The notes under the pieces: model-generated
Told to the model about the DNA's origin: nothing
Seen by the model: the letters and a program-made list of their open reading frames with translations, nothing else
Database searches by the model: none
Assembly: GCF_010915705.1 (NCBI RefSeq)
Contig: NZ_JAAIKE010000006.1
Span: 1-64,000 of the forward strand
Length of the DNA: 64,000 nt
From: Pseudotabrizicola algicola
GTDB lineage: Bacteria > Pseudomonadota > Alphaproteobacteria > Rhodobacterales > Rhodobacteraceae
Direction: 5' to 3'
Shown: one piece after another, positions 45,115 to 53,826 of the stretch
Layout: each line of letters starts with the position of its first letter
Position numbering within the stretch: position 1 is the first letter of the stretch
Position numbers and translations under genes: made by a program

Positions 45115-46460
45115 CGCCTCCCAAGCCTATACCCCGCCCCGACCGCATCTCGCTCTGGCGTCACCTGCGGCTGTTCCGGCAAGATATTCTCTCGGCCCAG
45201 CCCGCACGGCTTTACCGCGCCTGGATGGCCGAATTCAGAACGCCGTTCTTCCGCAGCTATCTGTGCAACGATCCGGCACTGGTCGATCTTGTGCTCAAGA
45301 CCCGCCCCGATGATTTTCCCAAGTCGGACCGCATTCGCGAAGGGCTGAACCCGCTCCTCGGCAACTCGGTCTTTGTCACCAATGGCGCGCAATGGAAGCG
45401 ACAGCGCCGGATCATCGATCCTGCCTTCGAAGGCGGCCGTCTGCGCGACACTTTCCCCGCCATGTGGGATGCCGCCCGCGCCGCCACCGCCCGCCTCGCC
45501 GAGGGAGAGGTGGAGGTCGAGGAAGCAATGAGCCACGCCGCCGCCGATGTGATCTTCCGCACCCTGTTTTCGATCCCCATCGAGCATCAGACCGCCCAAG
45601 AGGTGTTTCACGAATTCCGCGCCTACCAGCGAACCCAGCCCATCCTGAACCTTGCCGCCTTCCTGCCGCTCCCGCGCTGGGTTCCGCGCCTGCACCGCCG
45701 CAGCACCCTGCGCGCTGCCGCCAGAATCCGCGCCCTCATCACCCGCATGACAATGGCGCGCGCCGCCGAAATCGCCGCAGGCACTGCCCCCGATGATCTG
45801 GCCACCAAGATCATGCTCACCCCCGACCCGCAGACCGGCCAGCGCTTCGACACCGGGGAAATGGTCGATCAGGTCGCCATCTTCTTCCTCGCAGGGCATG
45901 AAACCAGCGCCTCCGCGCTCGCCTGGGCGCTCTACCTGCTCGCGACCCACCCCGAGGCACAAGACCGCGTCGCCGCCGAGGCCGCAACCCTGCCAGCCGA
46001 GGCCGATTTCGCAGCCCTGTCAAAGCTGAAATTCACCCGCGACGTGTTCCGCGAAACCCTGCGGCTCTACCCGCCGGTGCCGATGATGGTGCGCGAAAGC
46101 GCCTGCCCCGAAACCTTCCGGGGCCGCAGTCTTGCCCCGGGCGCACAGATCGTGCTGTCGCCCTGGCACTTGCACCGCCATGAACGGCTCTGGGCCAATC
46201 CCGATGGATTCGATCCTGACCGCTGGACGCGCGAAGACAACAAGACCTGCGCCCGCGACGCCTACCTGCCCTTCTCGGCAGGCCCCCGTGTCTGCACCGG
46301 CGCAGGCTTTGCGATGGTCGAAGGCACGCTGCTGCTGGCGCACCTGATCCGCGCCTACCGCTTCGCGCCGATCGAAGGCGCGACGCCGGTCCCCGTCGCG
46401 CACCTCACCGTGCGGGCAGCGGATGGCATCCGCCTCGCACTCACGCGGCGTCCGGTCTGA
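45111..46460 (+). CDS. Cytochrome P450
   Basis: The 449-residue P450 has the I-helix AGHETSAS, K-helix ETLR, the PERF-like DPDRWTRED, and the heme loop FSAGPRVCTGAGFA with C395 as the heme thiolate. Its organisation (GRSLAPGAQIVLSPWHLHRH) is closest to class E-type bacterial P450s that act on fatty or isoprenoid substrates, but the substrate cannot be told. No ferredoxin is adjacent. It is coupled by a 4-base overlap to the alpha/beta-hydrolase gene. Confidence 0.93.
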   Translation: MTPPKPIPRPDRISLWRHLRLFRQDILSAQPARLYRAWMAEFRTPFFRSYLCNDPALVDLVLKTRPDDFPKSDRIREGLNPLLGNSVFVTNGAQWKRQRRIIDPAFEGGRLRDTFPAMWDAARAATARLAEGEVEVEEAMSHAAADVIFRTLFSIPIEHQTAQEVFHEFRAYQRTQPILNLAAFLPLPRWVPRLHRRSTLRAAARIRALITRMTMARAAEIAAGTAPDDLATKIMLTPDPQTGQRFDTGEMVDQVAIFFLAGHETSASALAWALYLLATHPEAQDRVAAEAATLPAEADFAALSKLKFTRDVFRETLRLYPPVPMMVRESACPETFRGRSLAPGAQIVLSPWHLHRHERLWANPDGFDPDRWTREDNKTCARDAYLPFSAGPRVCTGAGFAMVEGTLLLAHLIRAYRFAPIEGATPVPVAHLTVRAADGIRLALTRRPV

Positions 46461-46497
46461 TCTGCATTTTCTGTCTGAAAATATCCTCGGGGGGTCC

Positions 46498-46516
46498 GGG
46501 GGGCAGACAGCCCCCC
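46498..46516. terminator. Hairpin between the P450 gene and purS
   Basis: GGGGGGC / GCCCCCC with an AGACA loop, in the 85-base gap between convergent genes. It is preceded by CTGTCTGAAAATATCCTCGG, which resembles an intergenic motif often seen in this order (from memory). No T-run on plus; AT-rich sequence on the minus side. Confidence 0.45.
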
Positions 46517-46545
46517 GCCACCGCCAGCCGCGCGCGGCACCGGAG

Positions 46546-46785
46546 TCAGAGAATCTCGACGCGGTAGGACTCGATCACCGTATTGGCCAAAAGCTTCTCG
46601 CACATGGCCTTCACCTCAGCCTCGGCTGCCACGGCATCGGTTGCCGCCAGATCAAGCTCGATCACCTTACCCTGACGCACCCCCTGCACCCCGGCAAAGC
46701 CGAGCGTTCCAAGCGCATGGCGAACAGCTTCACCCTGCACATCCAGAACGCCGGCCTTCAACATGATGGTGACACGGGCTTTCAT
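46546..46785 (-). CDS. purS: Phosphoribosylformylglycinamidine synthase subunit PurS
   Basis: The 79-residue PurS is the small bridging subunit of FGAM synthase, holding PurL and PurQ together. It opens MKARVTIMLKAGVLDVQGEA, then GVQGVRQGKVIELDL and a C-terminal ANTVIESYRVEIL, matching the family end to end. It is downstream of purC on the minus strand (120-base gap). purQ is 11 kb away, an unusual separation from the more common purSQ pair. Confidence 0.95.
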   Translation of the reverse strand: MKARVTIMLKAGVLDVQGEAVRHALGTLGFAGVQGVRQGKVIELDLAATDAVAAEAEVKAMCEKLLANTVIESYRVEIL

Positions 46786-46905
46786 GGCAATTCCCCAAAT
46801 GGCTGTCCGATTTTCGCCCCACCCTTAGCGCCCCCTCCCCTTCGGAGCAAGAGGGCGCGCGGAGCTCACAAGCCGCAAGGCGGCCCGTCCCTCCGATGGG
46901 GCCAG

Positions 46906-47676
46906 CTAATTGATCAGCGTCGGCTTGGTCGTATGGGTGACATTGGTCGGCAAGACCCCCAGACGCCGCGCAAGCTCGGTATAGACGTCGGCCATCGGCC
47001 CGGGTTCCGCTACGGGCTGCCCGTCGCCCCGGTCGATCACAGGGCGCATGTCCCACAGCCGACAATTGTCGGGGCTGATCTCGTCAGCGACGATCAGGCG
47101 CATGTAATCGCCTTCCCAGACCCGCCCGACCTCGATGCGGAAATCGGCCAGACGCACGCCCACGCCCATCATGACACCCGAAAGGAAATCATTCACCCGC
47201 AGGGCAAGGGCCACCACATCATCCAGATCCTGCTGGCTGGCCCAGCCGAAGGCGACGATGTGCTCTTCCGCAACCATCGGCGACGAAAGCCGGTCATCCT
47301 TGTAGTAGTATTCGACAATCGGACGCGGCAACGCGGTGCCTTCGGGAATCCCCAGCTTGGTCGACAATTCGCCGGCAGCGAAATTGCGCACGACCACTTC
47401 CAGCGGCAAAATCTCGGCCATGCGCACCAGCTGCTCGCGCATGTTCAGCCGTTTGAGGAAATGCGTCGGCACCCCGATGCTGTTCAGCCCGGTCATGAAG
47501 AATTCCGACAGGCGGTTGTTCAGCACCCCCTTGCCTTCGGTGCCTTTCGCTTCGGTCGTCACCGGCGCTTCGGACGAGATGCCTTCATCCTTGAAATACT
47601 GGATCAAGGTGCCGGGTTCCGGGCCATCATAGAGGATCTTGGTTTTTCCCTCATAGACCTTCTTGCGCCGTGCCAT
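46906..47676 (-). CDS. purC: Phosphoribosylaminoimidazole-succinocarboxamide synthase
   Basis: PurC (SAICAR synthase) joins aspartate to CAIR using ATP. The 256-residue protein has the nucleotide-binding start KVYEGKTKILYDG, NNRLSEFFMTGLNSIGVPTHF, EVVVRNFAAGELS, the DFRIEVGRVW motif and the signature IVADEISPDNCRLWD. It ends THTTKPTLIN in place of the longer E. coli end. GGAGAG upstream of the ATG at 47676 is a good ribosome site. It leads the purC-purS unit. Confidence 0.97.
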   Translation of the reverse strand: MARRKKVYEGKTKILYDGPEPGTLIQYFKDEGISSEAPVTTEAKGTEGKGVLNNRLSEFFMTGLNSIGVPTHFLKRLNMREQLVRMAEILPLEVVVRNFAAGELSTKLGIPEGTALPRPIVEYYYKDDRLSSPMVAEEHIVAFGWASQQDLDDVVALALRVNDFLSGVMMGVGVRLADFRIEVGRVWEGDYMRLIVADEISPDNCRLWDMRPVIDRGDGQPVAEPGPMADVYTELARRLGVLPTNVTHTTKPTLIN

Positions 47677-47936
47677 GAACTCTCCAAGAGAAATGCATCA
47701 AGGGGCGGTGAAGCACCGCCCCGTCTGTCTTTGACAGGCCTATACGGGAAGCCCGCCCTGTCTGCAAGCCAGAGGCCACGAAAGACACCCCGCGGGGACC
47801 AGCCCCTTTTGCACCTGCGCCCGCGGCGTCCCGTCTTCCCCTGTGACAAAGCGGGCAGGCACATGATCCGCCTCTTGCGGCAGGGCGGCGGGAAGGGCAT
47901 ATCAGACCAAAGACTACTCCAACAAAGGGGCCGCCC

Positions 47937-48251
47937 ATGACCACCTTCGACGACCGCGAAAACGCCTTCGAAAACAAGTTCGCCCATGATGCCGAAATGC
48001 AGTTCCGTGCCGAGGCGCGGCGCAACAAGCTGGTGGGCCTCTGGGCGGCGGGCCTGATGGGCAAATCGGGTGACGAGGCCGCGGCCTATGCGATGACGGT
48101 GGTCGAAGCCGACTTCGAGGAAGCCGGGATCGAGGATGTGGTGCGCAAGGTTGCCGCCGACCTGAACGGCAAGGCCACGGCGGACGAAATCCGCGCCAAG
48201 ATGGCCGAACTGCTCGTCACCGCCAAAGCCCAGTTGATGACCGAGATCTGA
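47937..48251 (+). CDS. F1-ATPase inhibitor zeta (DUF1476)
   Basis: The 104-residue protein matches the zeta subunit of Paracoccus denitrificans: TTFDDRENAFENKFAHDAEMQF with the inhibitory N-terminal helix, then RRNKLVGLWAAGLMG and a four-helix bundle ending AELLVTAKAQLMTEI. In alphaproteobacteria zeta blocks ATP hydrolysis by F1, saving ATP when the proton gradient falls. The gene is divergent from purC. GGGGCC before the ATG is the ribosome region. Confidence 0.93.
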   Translation: MTTFDDRENAFENKFAHDAEMQFRAEARRNKLVGLWAAGLMGKSGDEAAAYAMTVVEADFEEAGIEDVVRKVAADLNGKATADEIRAKMAELLVTAKAQLMTEI

Positions 48252-48383
48252 GAGCGCGCGCGAAAGGCCCCCCCCGCGCGGGCCGACCTTTCGCGCCAGC
48301 CCTTGCCCGCTGCGGCTTGCGCTGCACCTTCAGGCGCACGCCCCGCGACATCCCTGTTCCCGCCCCTTCACCCCGAGGCCCCG

Positions 48384-49400
48384 ATGCCACAAGATGCCCT
48401 GTCCAAACTGCTTTCCACCCGCGACTGGCTGATGGCCGATGGTGCCACGGGGACAAACCTGTTCAACATGGGACTGTCCTCGGGCGAGCCGCCCGAGTTC
48501 TGGAACATCGACCAACCCGACAACATCCGCAAACTCTATCGCGGTGCGGTCGAGGCAGGGTCCGATATCTTTCTGACCAACACCTTCGGCGGCAACGCCA
48601 GCCGCCTGAAACTGCATCAGGCGCAGGACCGTGTGCACGAATTGAACCGTGTCGGTGCGGCCCTCGGGCGCGAGATCGCGGATGCCTCGGGGCGCACGGT
48701 GGTCGTGGCAGGCTCGGTCGGTCCGACGGGCGAGATTTTCGAGCCGATGGGCACGCTGACCCACGCTTTGGCGGTCGAGATGTTCCACGAACAGGCCGAG
48801 GGGCTGAAAGCGGGCGGCGCCGATGTGCTCTGGATCGAAACGATCAGCGCGCCCGAGGAATACAAGGCCGCCGCCGAAGCCGCCGCCCTTGCCGGAATGC
48901 CGTGGTGCGGCACCATGAGCTTTGACACCGCAGGCCGCACGATGATGGGCACCACCTCGGCAGCGATGGCCGAGATGGTGGAAAAGCTGGCCAACCCGCC
49001 GCTGGCCTTCGGCGCAAACTGCGGCGTCAGCGCGTCAGATCTGATGCGCACCGTTCTGGGGTTTGTCTCGACCGGCACCGCCCGCCCGATCATCGCCAAG
49101 GGCAACGCCGGGATTCCGAAATATCATGACGGCCATATCCATTATGACGGCACGCCGGAACTGATGGCCGAATATGCCGTGCTGGCGCGCGATGCAGGCG
49201 TGCGGATCATCGGCGGCTGCTGCGGCACCATGCCGGAACATCTCAAGGCGATGCGCGCGGCACTGGAGGCAACGCCCAAGGGCCCGCGCCCGACGCTCGA
49301 GGATATTTCGGCCAAGCTCGGCGGCTTTTCCTCGGCCTCCGATGGCACCGGCGACACGTCGAACGATCCCAAGCGCGAGCGCCGCAGCCGCCGCGGCTGA
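48384..49400 (+). CDS. Homocysteine S-methyltransferase domain protein (split MetH / betaine-homocysteine methyltransferase)
   Basis: The 338-residue barrel is the homocysteine-binding half of B12-dependent methionine synthase on its own. WLMADGATGTNLF opens the barrel; the zinc cysteines are C213 in GANCG and C279/C280 in IIGGCCGTMPEH. It is often annotated as betaine-homocysteine methyltransferase in Rhodobacterales. A separate corrinoid protein (50746-51441) is close by, so the likely reaction is transfer of methyl from methylcobalamin to homocysteine. The C-terminal tail (DPKRERRSRRG) is basic and disordered. The ATG at 48384 starts the conserved region. Confidence 0.85.
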   Translation: MPQDALSKLLSTRDWLMADGATGTNLFNMGLSSGEPPEFWNIDQPDNIRKLYRGAVEAGSDIFLTNTFGGNASRLKLHQAQDRVHELNRVGAALGREIADASGRTVVVAGSVGPTGEIFEPMGTLTHALAVEMFHEQAEGLKAGGADVLWIETISAPEEYKAAAEAAALAGMPWCGTMSFDTAGRTMMGTTSAAMAEMVEKLANPPLAFGANCGVSASDLMRTVLGFVSTGTARPIIAKGNAGIPKYHDGHIHYDGTPELMAEYAVLARDAGVRIIGGCCGTMPEHLKAMRAALEATPKGPRPTLEDISAKLGGFSSASDGTGDTSNDPKRERRSRRG

Positions 49401-49494
49401 GGGGTGCCTTGCGGCAGGGATCGCACGCCGGATGGCTCCCGCAGGGTCAGTTTCCCCCAAGGGGCTATGCCGTTGAACCCGTGACCTTCGCCGG

Positions 49495-50583
49495 TCAGAA
49501 CAGCGCCAGCTGATCCCCCGCACGCGGCGGCGGCGCAAAAAGATCGCAGCGCAGCGGTGGCATCTGCTTGGCAAGCCCCAGCCGCGCCACCGCCTTGTCA
49601 AAGCGCTGCGCAACAAGATCGGCCCAGATGCCCTCGCCGCGCATCCGCCGCGCCCATTGCGCATCATAATCCTGCCCGCCGTGCATCTCGCGCACCCGCG
49701 CCATCACCTTTGCCGCCCGCTCTGGCACATGCTGCGCCAGCCAGTCCTGAAACAGCGGGGAAACCTCGCGCGGCAGGCGCAGCACAATCCAGCTTGCGGC
49801 CTGCGCCCCTGCCGCACGGCAGGCCGCCAATATCCGCTCCAGCTCTGAATCCGTCAGCCCCGGAATCACCGGCGCGATCATCACCCGCACCGGGATCCCC
49901 GCGTCCGACAGCCGCCGGATCATCTGCAGCCGCCGCTCCGGCGCGGGCGCGCGCGGCTCCAGCCGCCGTGACAGACCGGCATGCAGCGTGGTCACCGAAA
50001 TCCCCACGCGCAAGAGACCGCGCGCCGCCATCGGGGCCAGAATGTCGATGTCGCGCTCGATCAACGTGCCCTTCGTCGTGATCGCGGTCGGATGGTGAAA
50101 GGCTGACAGCACCTTCAGCACCTGCCGCATCAGTCCATGCTCAACCTCACAGGGCTGATACGGGTCCGTGTTGGTGCCAAGCGCCACCGTCGCCACCTTG
50201 TAGGACCGCGCCCGCAACTCGCCTGCCAACACCTCGGCGATACCCGGACGCGCGACAAGCTTGGTCTCGAAATCAAGCCCCGGCGACAGGTTCAGATAGG
50301 CGTGGCTTGGCCGCGCAAAGCAATAGATGCAACCATGCTCACACCCCCGATACGGGTTCACCGACCGGTCAAACGGCAGGTCGGGCGAACGGTTGTAGGT
50401 CAGCGCCGACCGCGGCCGCTCCAGCCGGATCTCGGTGCGCAACAGCCGTTCCTCCTCGGCGATGTCCCAGCCATCCTCGACCCGCTCCCGCCCCTGCGCC
50501 TCAAAGCGCCCGGCATGGTTGGACGACGCCCCGCGCGCGCGGATGCGCTGGCCGGGCATCAAGCTGGGATCAGGCTCTGACAT
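49495..50583 (-). CDS. Radical SAM protein, PA0069 family
   Basis: The 362-residue protein has the cluster motif YRGCEHGCIYCFARPSH (three cysteines that bind 4Fe-4S) and the PA0069-type neighbours RSALTYNRSPDLPFDRSVNP before it and LGTNTDPYQPCEVEHGL after it. TTKGTLIERDIDIL is a further conserved segment. The family is SplB-like but its substrate is unknown; photoproduct-type repair is a guess and I do not assert it. Start ATGs are 50583 and 50595; no clear ribosome site chooses between them. It lies between the two methionine synthase parts on the opposite strand. Confidence 0.85.
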   Translation of the reverse strand: MSEPDPSLMPGQRIRARGASSNHAGRFEAQGRERVEDGWDIAEEERLLRTEIRLERPRSALTYNRSPDLPFDRSVNPYRGCEHGCIYCFARPSHAYLNLSPGLDFETKLVARPGIAEVLAGELRARSYKVATVALGTNTDPYQPCEVEHGLMRQVLKVLSAFHHPTAITTKGTLIERDIDILAPMAARGLLRVGISVTTLHAGLSRRLEPRAPAPERRLQMIRRLSDAGIPVRVMIAPVIPGLTDSELERILAACRAAGAQAASWIVLRLPREVSPLFQDWLAQHVPERAAKVMARVREMHGGQDYDAQWARRMRGEGIWADLVAQRFDKAVARLGLAKQMPPLRCDLFAPPPRAGDQLALF

Positions 50584-50745
50584 CGGCCATAACATGAACG
50601 TATCATGAACATAATTCAAGCCCCGACACGCCCCACCCCCCTTGCTGTCGGCTTTCATTCCGGGCATGTCGTAAACCGCAAAGTCGCAAGGCCGATTTGG
50701 CCCCATGCAGACTGCAAGACACCCCCGCCGCAGGAGCGCTCCCCC

Positions 50746-51441
50746 ATGGCCGACGACGAAATCATCCTTGCCGATCTTTCGGATGACGAACTTGTGCTGC
50801 AAATGCACGATGACCTTTACGACGGCCTGAAGGAAGAGATCGAGGATGGCGTGAACATCCTGATCGAACGCGGCTGGACGCCCTATGACGTGCTGACCAA
50901 GGCTCTGGTCGCGGGCATGACCATCGTTGGCAACGACTTCCGTGACGGTATCCTCTTCGTGCCCGAAGTGCTGCTGTCCGCCAACGCGATGAAGGCGGGC
51001 ATGCATATCCTCAAGCCGCTGCTGGTGGAAACCGGCGCGCCGCGCATGGGCAAGATGGTGATCGGTACCGTCAAGGGCGACATCCACGACATCGGCAAGA
51101 ACCTTGTCGCCATGATGATGGAAGGCGCAGGCTTCGAAGTGCTCGATCTGGGCATCAACAACTCGGTCGAGAAGTATATCGAGGCGCTGGAAACGGAAAA
51201 GCCCGACATCCTCGGCATGTCGGCGCTGCTGACCACGACCATGCCCTACATGAAGGTCGTGATCGACACGATGAAGGAAAAGGGCCTGCGCGACGATTAC
51301 ATCGTTCTGGTCGGCGGCGCGCCGCTGAACGAGGAATTCGGCCGCGCGATCGGCGCCGATGCCTATTGCCGCGATGCCGCCGTCGCGGTGGAAACCGCCA
51401 AGGCCTGGGTCGCCCGCAAGCACAACCAGATGGGGGCCTGA
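50746..51441 (+). CDS. Corrinoid (B12)-binding protein, MetH cobalamin module
   Basis: The 231-residue protein has a helical cap (residues 10-95) and a B12-binding Rossmann fold with GDIHDIGKNL (H114 as lower axial cobalt ligand), SALLTTTMPYM and VGGAPLN. This is the stand-alone corrinoid module of a split methionine synthase or of a related methyltransferase. AGGAGCG upstream of the ATG at 50746 is a good ribosome site. With the homocysteine-binding protein at 48384 it makes two of the parts; a folate-binding part and a reactivation domain are not in the window. A strong terminator follows. Confidence 0.9.
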   Translation: MADDEIILADLSDDELVLQMHDDLYDGLKEEIEDGVNILIERGWTPYDVLTKALVAGMTIVGNDFRDGILFVPEVLLSANAMKAGMHILKPLLVETGAPRMGKMVIGTVKGDIHDIGKNLVAMMMEGAGFEVLDLGINNSVEKYIEALETEKPDILGMSALLTTTMPYMKVVIDTMKEKGLRDDYIVLVGGAPLNEEFGRAIGADAYCRDAAVAVETAKAWVARKHNQMGA

Positions 51442-51479
51442 CCCCTTTTCGGCGCAGACACCGCGCCCGCCAGACAATG

Positions 51480-51510
51480 CCCCGGCGTCACCGACGTCCG
51501 GGGTTTTTTT
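51480..51510 (+). terminator. Intrinsic terminator after the corrinoid gene
   Basis: CCCCGG-CGTC and GACG-t-CCGGGG pair across an ACC loop, followed by seven T. It lies 38 bases after the stop at 51441 and is one of the best terminators in the window. Confidence 0.92.
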
Positions 51511-51577
51511 GTTGTATTTTGGGCTTCACATTTCTGAAACGAGCGACCACATTCGAGTCAAGGAAAAGGAGTATGGA

Positions 51578-51733
51578 ATGCCCCTCCCCCTGTTCTTGGC
51601 AATGCTGGCCTTTGTCATCACCGCCGCCGGCGCAACGCTCGCCCTTGCGATCTGGGCGCAGGTGCCGCTGCTGGCGCTCGCCTTGGCAACCCTTGCGGGC
51701 AGCTTCATGCTCGGCCTGCGCCAGTGGCGCTGA
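51578..51733 (+). CDS. Small hydrophobic membrane protein (51 residues)
   Basis: MPLPLFLAMLAFVITAAGAT starts a 51-residue protein with two hydrophobic helices (about 3-24 and 28-45) and a short basic end (GLRQWR). AAGGAAAAGGAG lies seven bases before the ATG, a very good ribosome site, and the gene starts a new transcript after the terminator. Its end overlaps the DUF1638 gene start by 10 bases. I know of no function; coupling suggests it partners the DUF1638 protein. Confidence 0.6.
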   Translation: MPLPLFLAMLAFVITAAGATLALAIWAQVPLLALALATLAGSFMLGLRQWR

Positions 51734-52401
51734 CCTCCCTCGACGATGACACGCTGACTACCGCCGGCCTGACCCTATCGGGCAGCAACACGGCAGAGGC
51801 AGAGCGGGTGCTTCTCGTCGCATGCGGCGCGCTCGCGCATGAAATCCTCGCGCTCAAGCAGGCGAATGGCTGGACCCATCTCGACCTGCAATGCCTTCCC
51901 GCCAACCTGCACCTCTGGCCGGACCGGATTCCCGCCGCGGTGGAGCAGGTGGTGACCAACCGTCGCGCCGATTATGCGCAGATCTTCGTGGTCTACGCCG
52001 ATTGCGGCACCGGCGGGCTGTTGCAGGCCAAATGCGCCGAACTGGGTGTCGCCATGATCGAAGGACCGCATTGCTACAGCTTTTTCGAAGGCAACGCCGC
52101 CTTTGCCGCAAAGGCCGACGAAGAGTTCACCGCATTCTATCTCACCGATTTTCTGGTGCGCCAGTTCGATGCCTTCGTCTGGCGCCCTATGGGCCTCGAC
52201 CGCCATCCCGAACTGCGCGACATGTATTTCGGCAATTACACCACCCTGATCTATCAGGCCCAGACCGATGACCCCGCGCTGGATGCCAAGGCCGCCGACT
52301 GCGCGGCTCGGCTGAACCTCGCCTATCAGCGGCGGTTCACCGGCTATGGCGATCTTGCTACCGCCTTGGCACAGGTTGCAGGCCCCGCCGCCGCCCCTTA
52401 A
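51724..52401 (+). CDS. DUF1638 family protein
   Basis: The GTG start at 51724 gives 225 residues. DUF1638 features are VLLVACGALAHEILAL, the LDLQCLPANLHLWP segment, a VVYADCGTGG loop with cysteine, and EGPHCYSFFEGN, followed by AFYLTDFLVRQFDAFVW. The C and H residues could bind a metal or corrinoid. In several genomes DUF1638 genes sit near corrinoid methyltransferases (from memory); here the corrinoid gene is the upstream neighbour, which fits that link. Reaction unknown. Confidence 0.8.
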   Translation: MALTSLDDDTLTTAGLTLSGSNTAEAERVLLVACGALAHEILALKQANGWTHLDLQCLPANLHLWPDRIPAAVEQVVTNRRADYAQIFVVYADCGTGGLLQAKCAELGVAMIEGPHCYSFFEGNAAFAAKADEEFTAFYLTDFLVRQFDAFVWRPMGLDRHPELRDMYFGNYTTLIYQAQTDDPALDAKAADCAARLNLAYQRRFTGYGDLATALAQVAGPAAAP

Positions 52402-52458
52402 TCTCCACCGCCTGACCCGCGCCCGCCACGGCCCGCACGGGTCCTGCCCGGAGGTGCC

Positions 52459-53826
52459 ATGCGTCTAGATCTCGCCCTGTCCGAACTTGCCTTTCTGGGC
52501 AACCGCCTCAGCACCGCGCGCGCGGTCTGCGACCAGCACAGCCAGTCCGAAAGCCATATCCGCAGCCGCAGCCCCGATGCGGTGGCCTATCCCGAAACCA
52601 CCGCCGAAGTGGCACAGATCGCCCGCATCTGCACCAGACACGGCATCCCGATGACCGGCTGGGGCGCAGGCACCTCGCTCGAGGGCCATGCCCTCGCCGC
52701 CCACGGCGGCCTGACGCTCGATTTCAGCCGCATGAACGCCGTGCTCGCCGTCTATCCCGAAGACATGCTGGCCGTGGTGCAACCCGGCATCACCCGCGAA
52801 GCGCTCAACGCCGATCTGCGCGCCACCGGCCTGTTCTTCCCGGTCGATCCCGGTGCCAATGCCAGCCTTGGCGGCATGGCGATGACGCGGGCCTCCGGCA
52901 CCACTGCGCTGCGCTACGGCACCATGCGCCACAACGTGCTGGGGCTCGAGGTGGTGCTGGCCAATGGTCAGATCATCCGCACCGGTTCCTGCGCGCCGAA
53001 ATCCTCGGCAGGCTATGATCTGACGGCGCTCCTCGTGGGTTCCGAAGGCACGCTGGGCCTTGTCACCGAACTCACCCTGCGCCTGCATGGCCAGCCCGAG
53101 GCGGTCTCTGCCGCCATCTGCGCCTTTCCCGACATCGCGGGCGCGGTGGACTGCGTCACCGCCACCATCCAGATGGGCCTGCCCCTTGCCCGGATCGAGT
53201 TTCTCGACACCGAGGCGGTGGCCGCCTGCGCCGCGTGGTCAGGCCAGACCCTGCCGCCCACCCCGCATCTGCTGGTCGAGTTTCACGGCAGCCCGCATGG
53301 CGTCGCCGAACAGGCCGAACGCTTTGGCGACATCGCCCGCACGCATGGGTGCCGTGGCTTCCAATGGGCAAAGGCGCAAGAAGACCGCGCCCGCCTGTGG
53401 AAGATGCGGCATCAGGCCTACCCCGCCATCCTCGCCAGCCGTCCGGGCTCTACCGCTATTGTCACCGATGTCTGCGTGCCGATCTCGGCACTTGCCGAGG
53501 CGGTCGAGGAAACGCGCGCCGATATCGCAGGCTCGCCCATCCCCGGCCCGATCCTCGGCCATGTCGGCGATGGCAACTTCCACGCCATCCTGCTGGTGCG
53601 GCCCGACGATCCCGCCGAGGCCGCTGCCGCAAAACACCTCGCCGACCGCATGGCCGACCGTGCCCTGCGGCTGGGAGGCACCATCACGGGCGAGCATGGC
53701 ATCGGCATGGGCAAACTCGGCCATATGCCCGCCGAACACGGCCCTGCCTGGGCGGTGATGGGGGCCATAAAACAGGCGCTGGACCCGCAAGGCCTGCTCA
53801 ATCCCGGCAAGCTGGTGCCGCAATGA
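52459..53826 (+). CDS. FAD-linked oxidase, GlcD/D-lactate dehydrogenase type
   Basis: The 455-residue flavoprotein has the PCMH FAD fold (PMTGWGAGTSLEGHALAAHG, DPGANASLGGMAMTRASGTT, SSAGYDLTALLVGSEGTLGLVTE) and a C-terminal substrate cap with GHVGDGNFHAILLV and GEHGIGMGKLGHM. These match cytochrome-type D-lactate or D-2-hydroxyacid dehydrogenases; the substrate cannot be decided between lactate, glycolate and others. GGAGGTGCC before the ATG at 52459 is a strong ribosome site. The stop overlaps the next gene (ATGA). Confidence 0.9.
   Translation: MRLDLALSELAFLGNRLSTARAVCDQHSQSESHIRSRSPDAVAYPETTAEVAQIARICTRHGIPMTGWGAGTSLEGHALAAHGGLTLDFSRMNAVLAVYPEDMLAVVQPGITREALNADLRATGLFFPVDPGANASLGGMAMTRASGTTALRYGTMRHNVLGLEVVLANGQIIRTGSCAPKSSAGYDLTALLVGSEGTLGLVTELTLRLHGQPEAVSAAICAFPDIAGAVDCVTATIQMGLPLARIEFLDTEAVAACAAWSGQTLPPTPHLLVEFHGSPHGVAEQAERFGDIARTHGCRGFQWAKAQEDRARLWKMRHQAYPAILASRPGSTAIVTDVCVPISALAEAVEETRADIAGSPIPGPILGHVGDGNFHAILLVRPDDPAEAAAAKHLADRMADRALRLGGTITGEHGIGMGKLGHMPAEHGPAWAVMGAIKQALDPQGLLNPGKLVPQ

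Noticed and set aside
50584-50745. SAM, SAH or cobalamin riboswitch before the corrinoid gene
   Set aside because: I looked for the conserved cores and found none in the 162-base gap.
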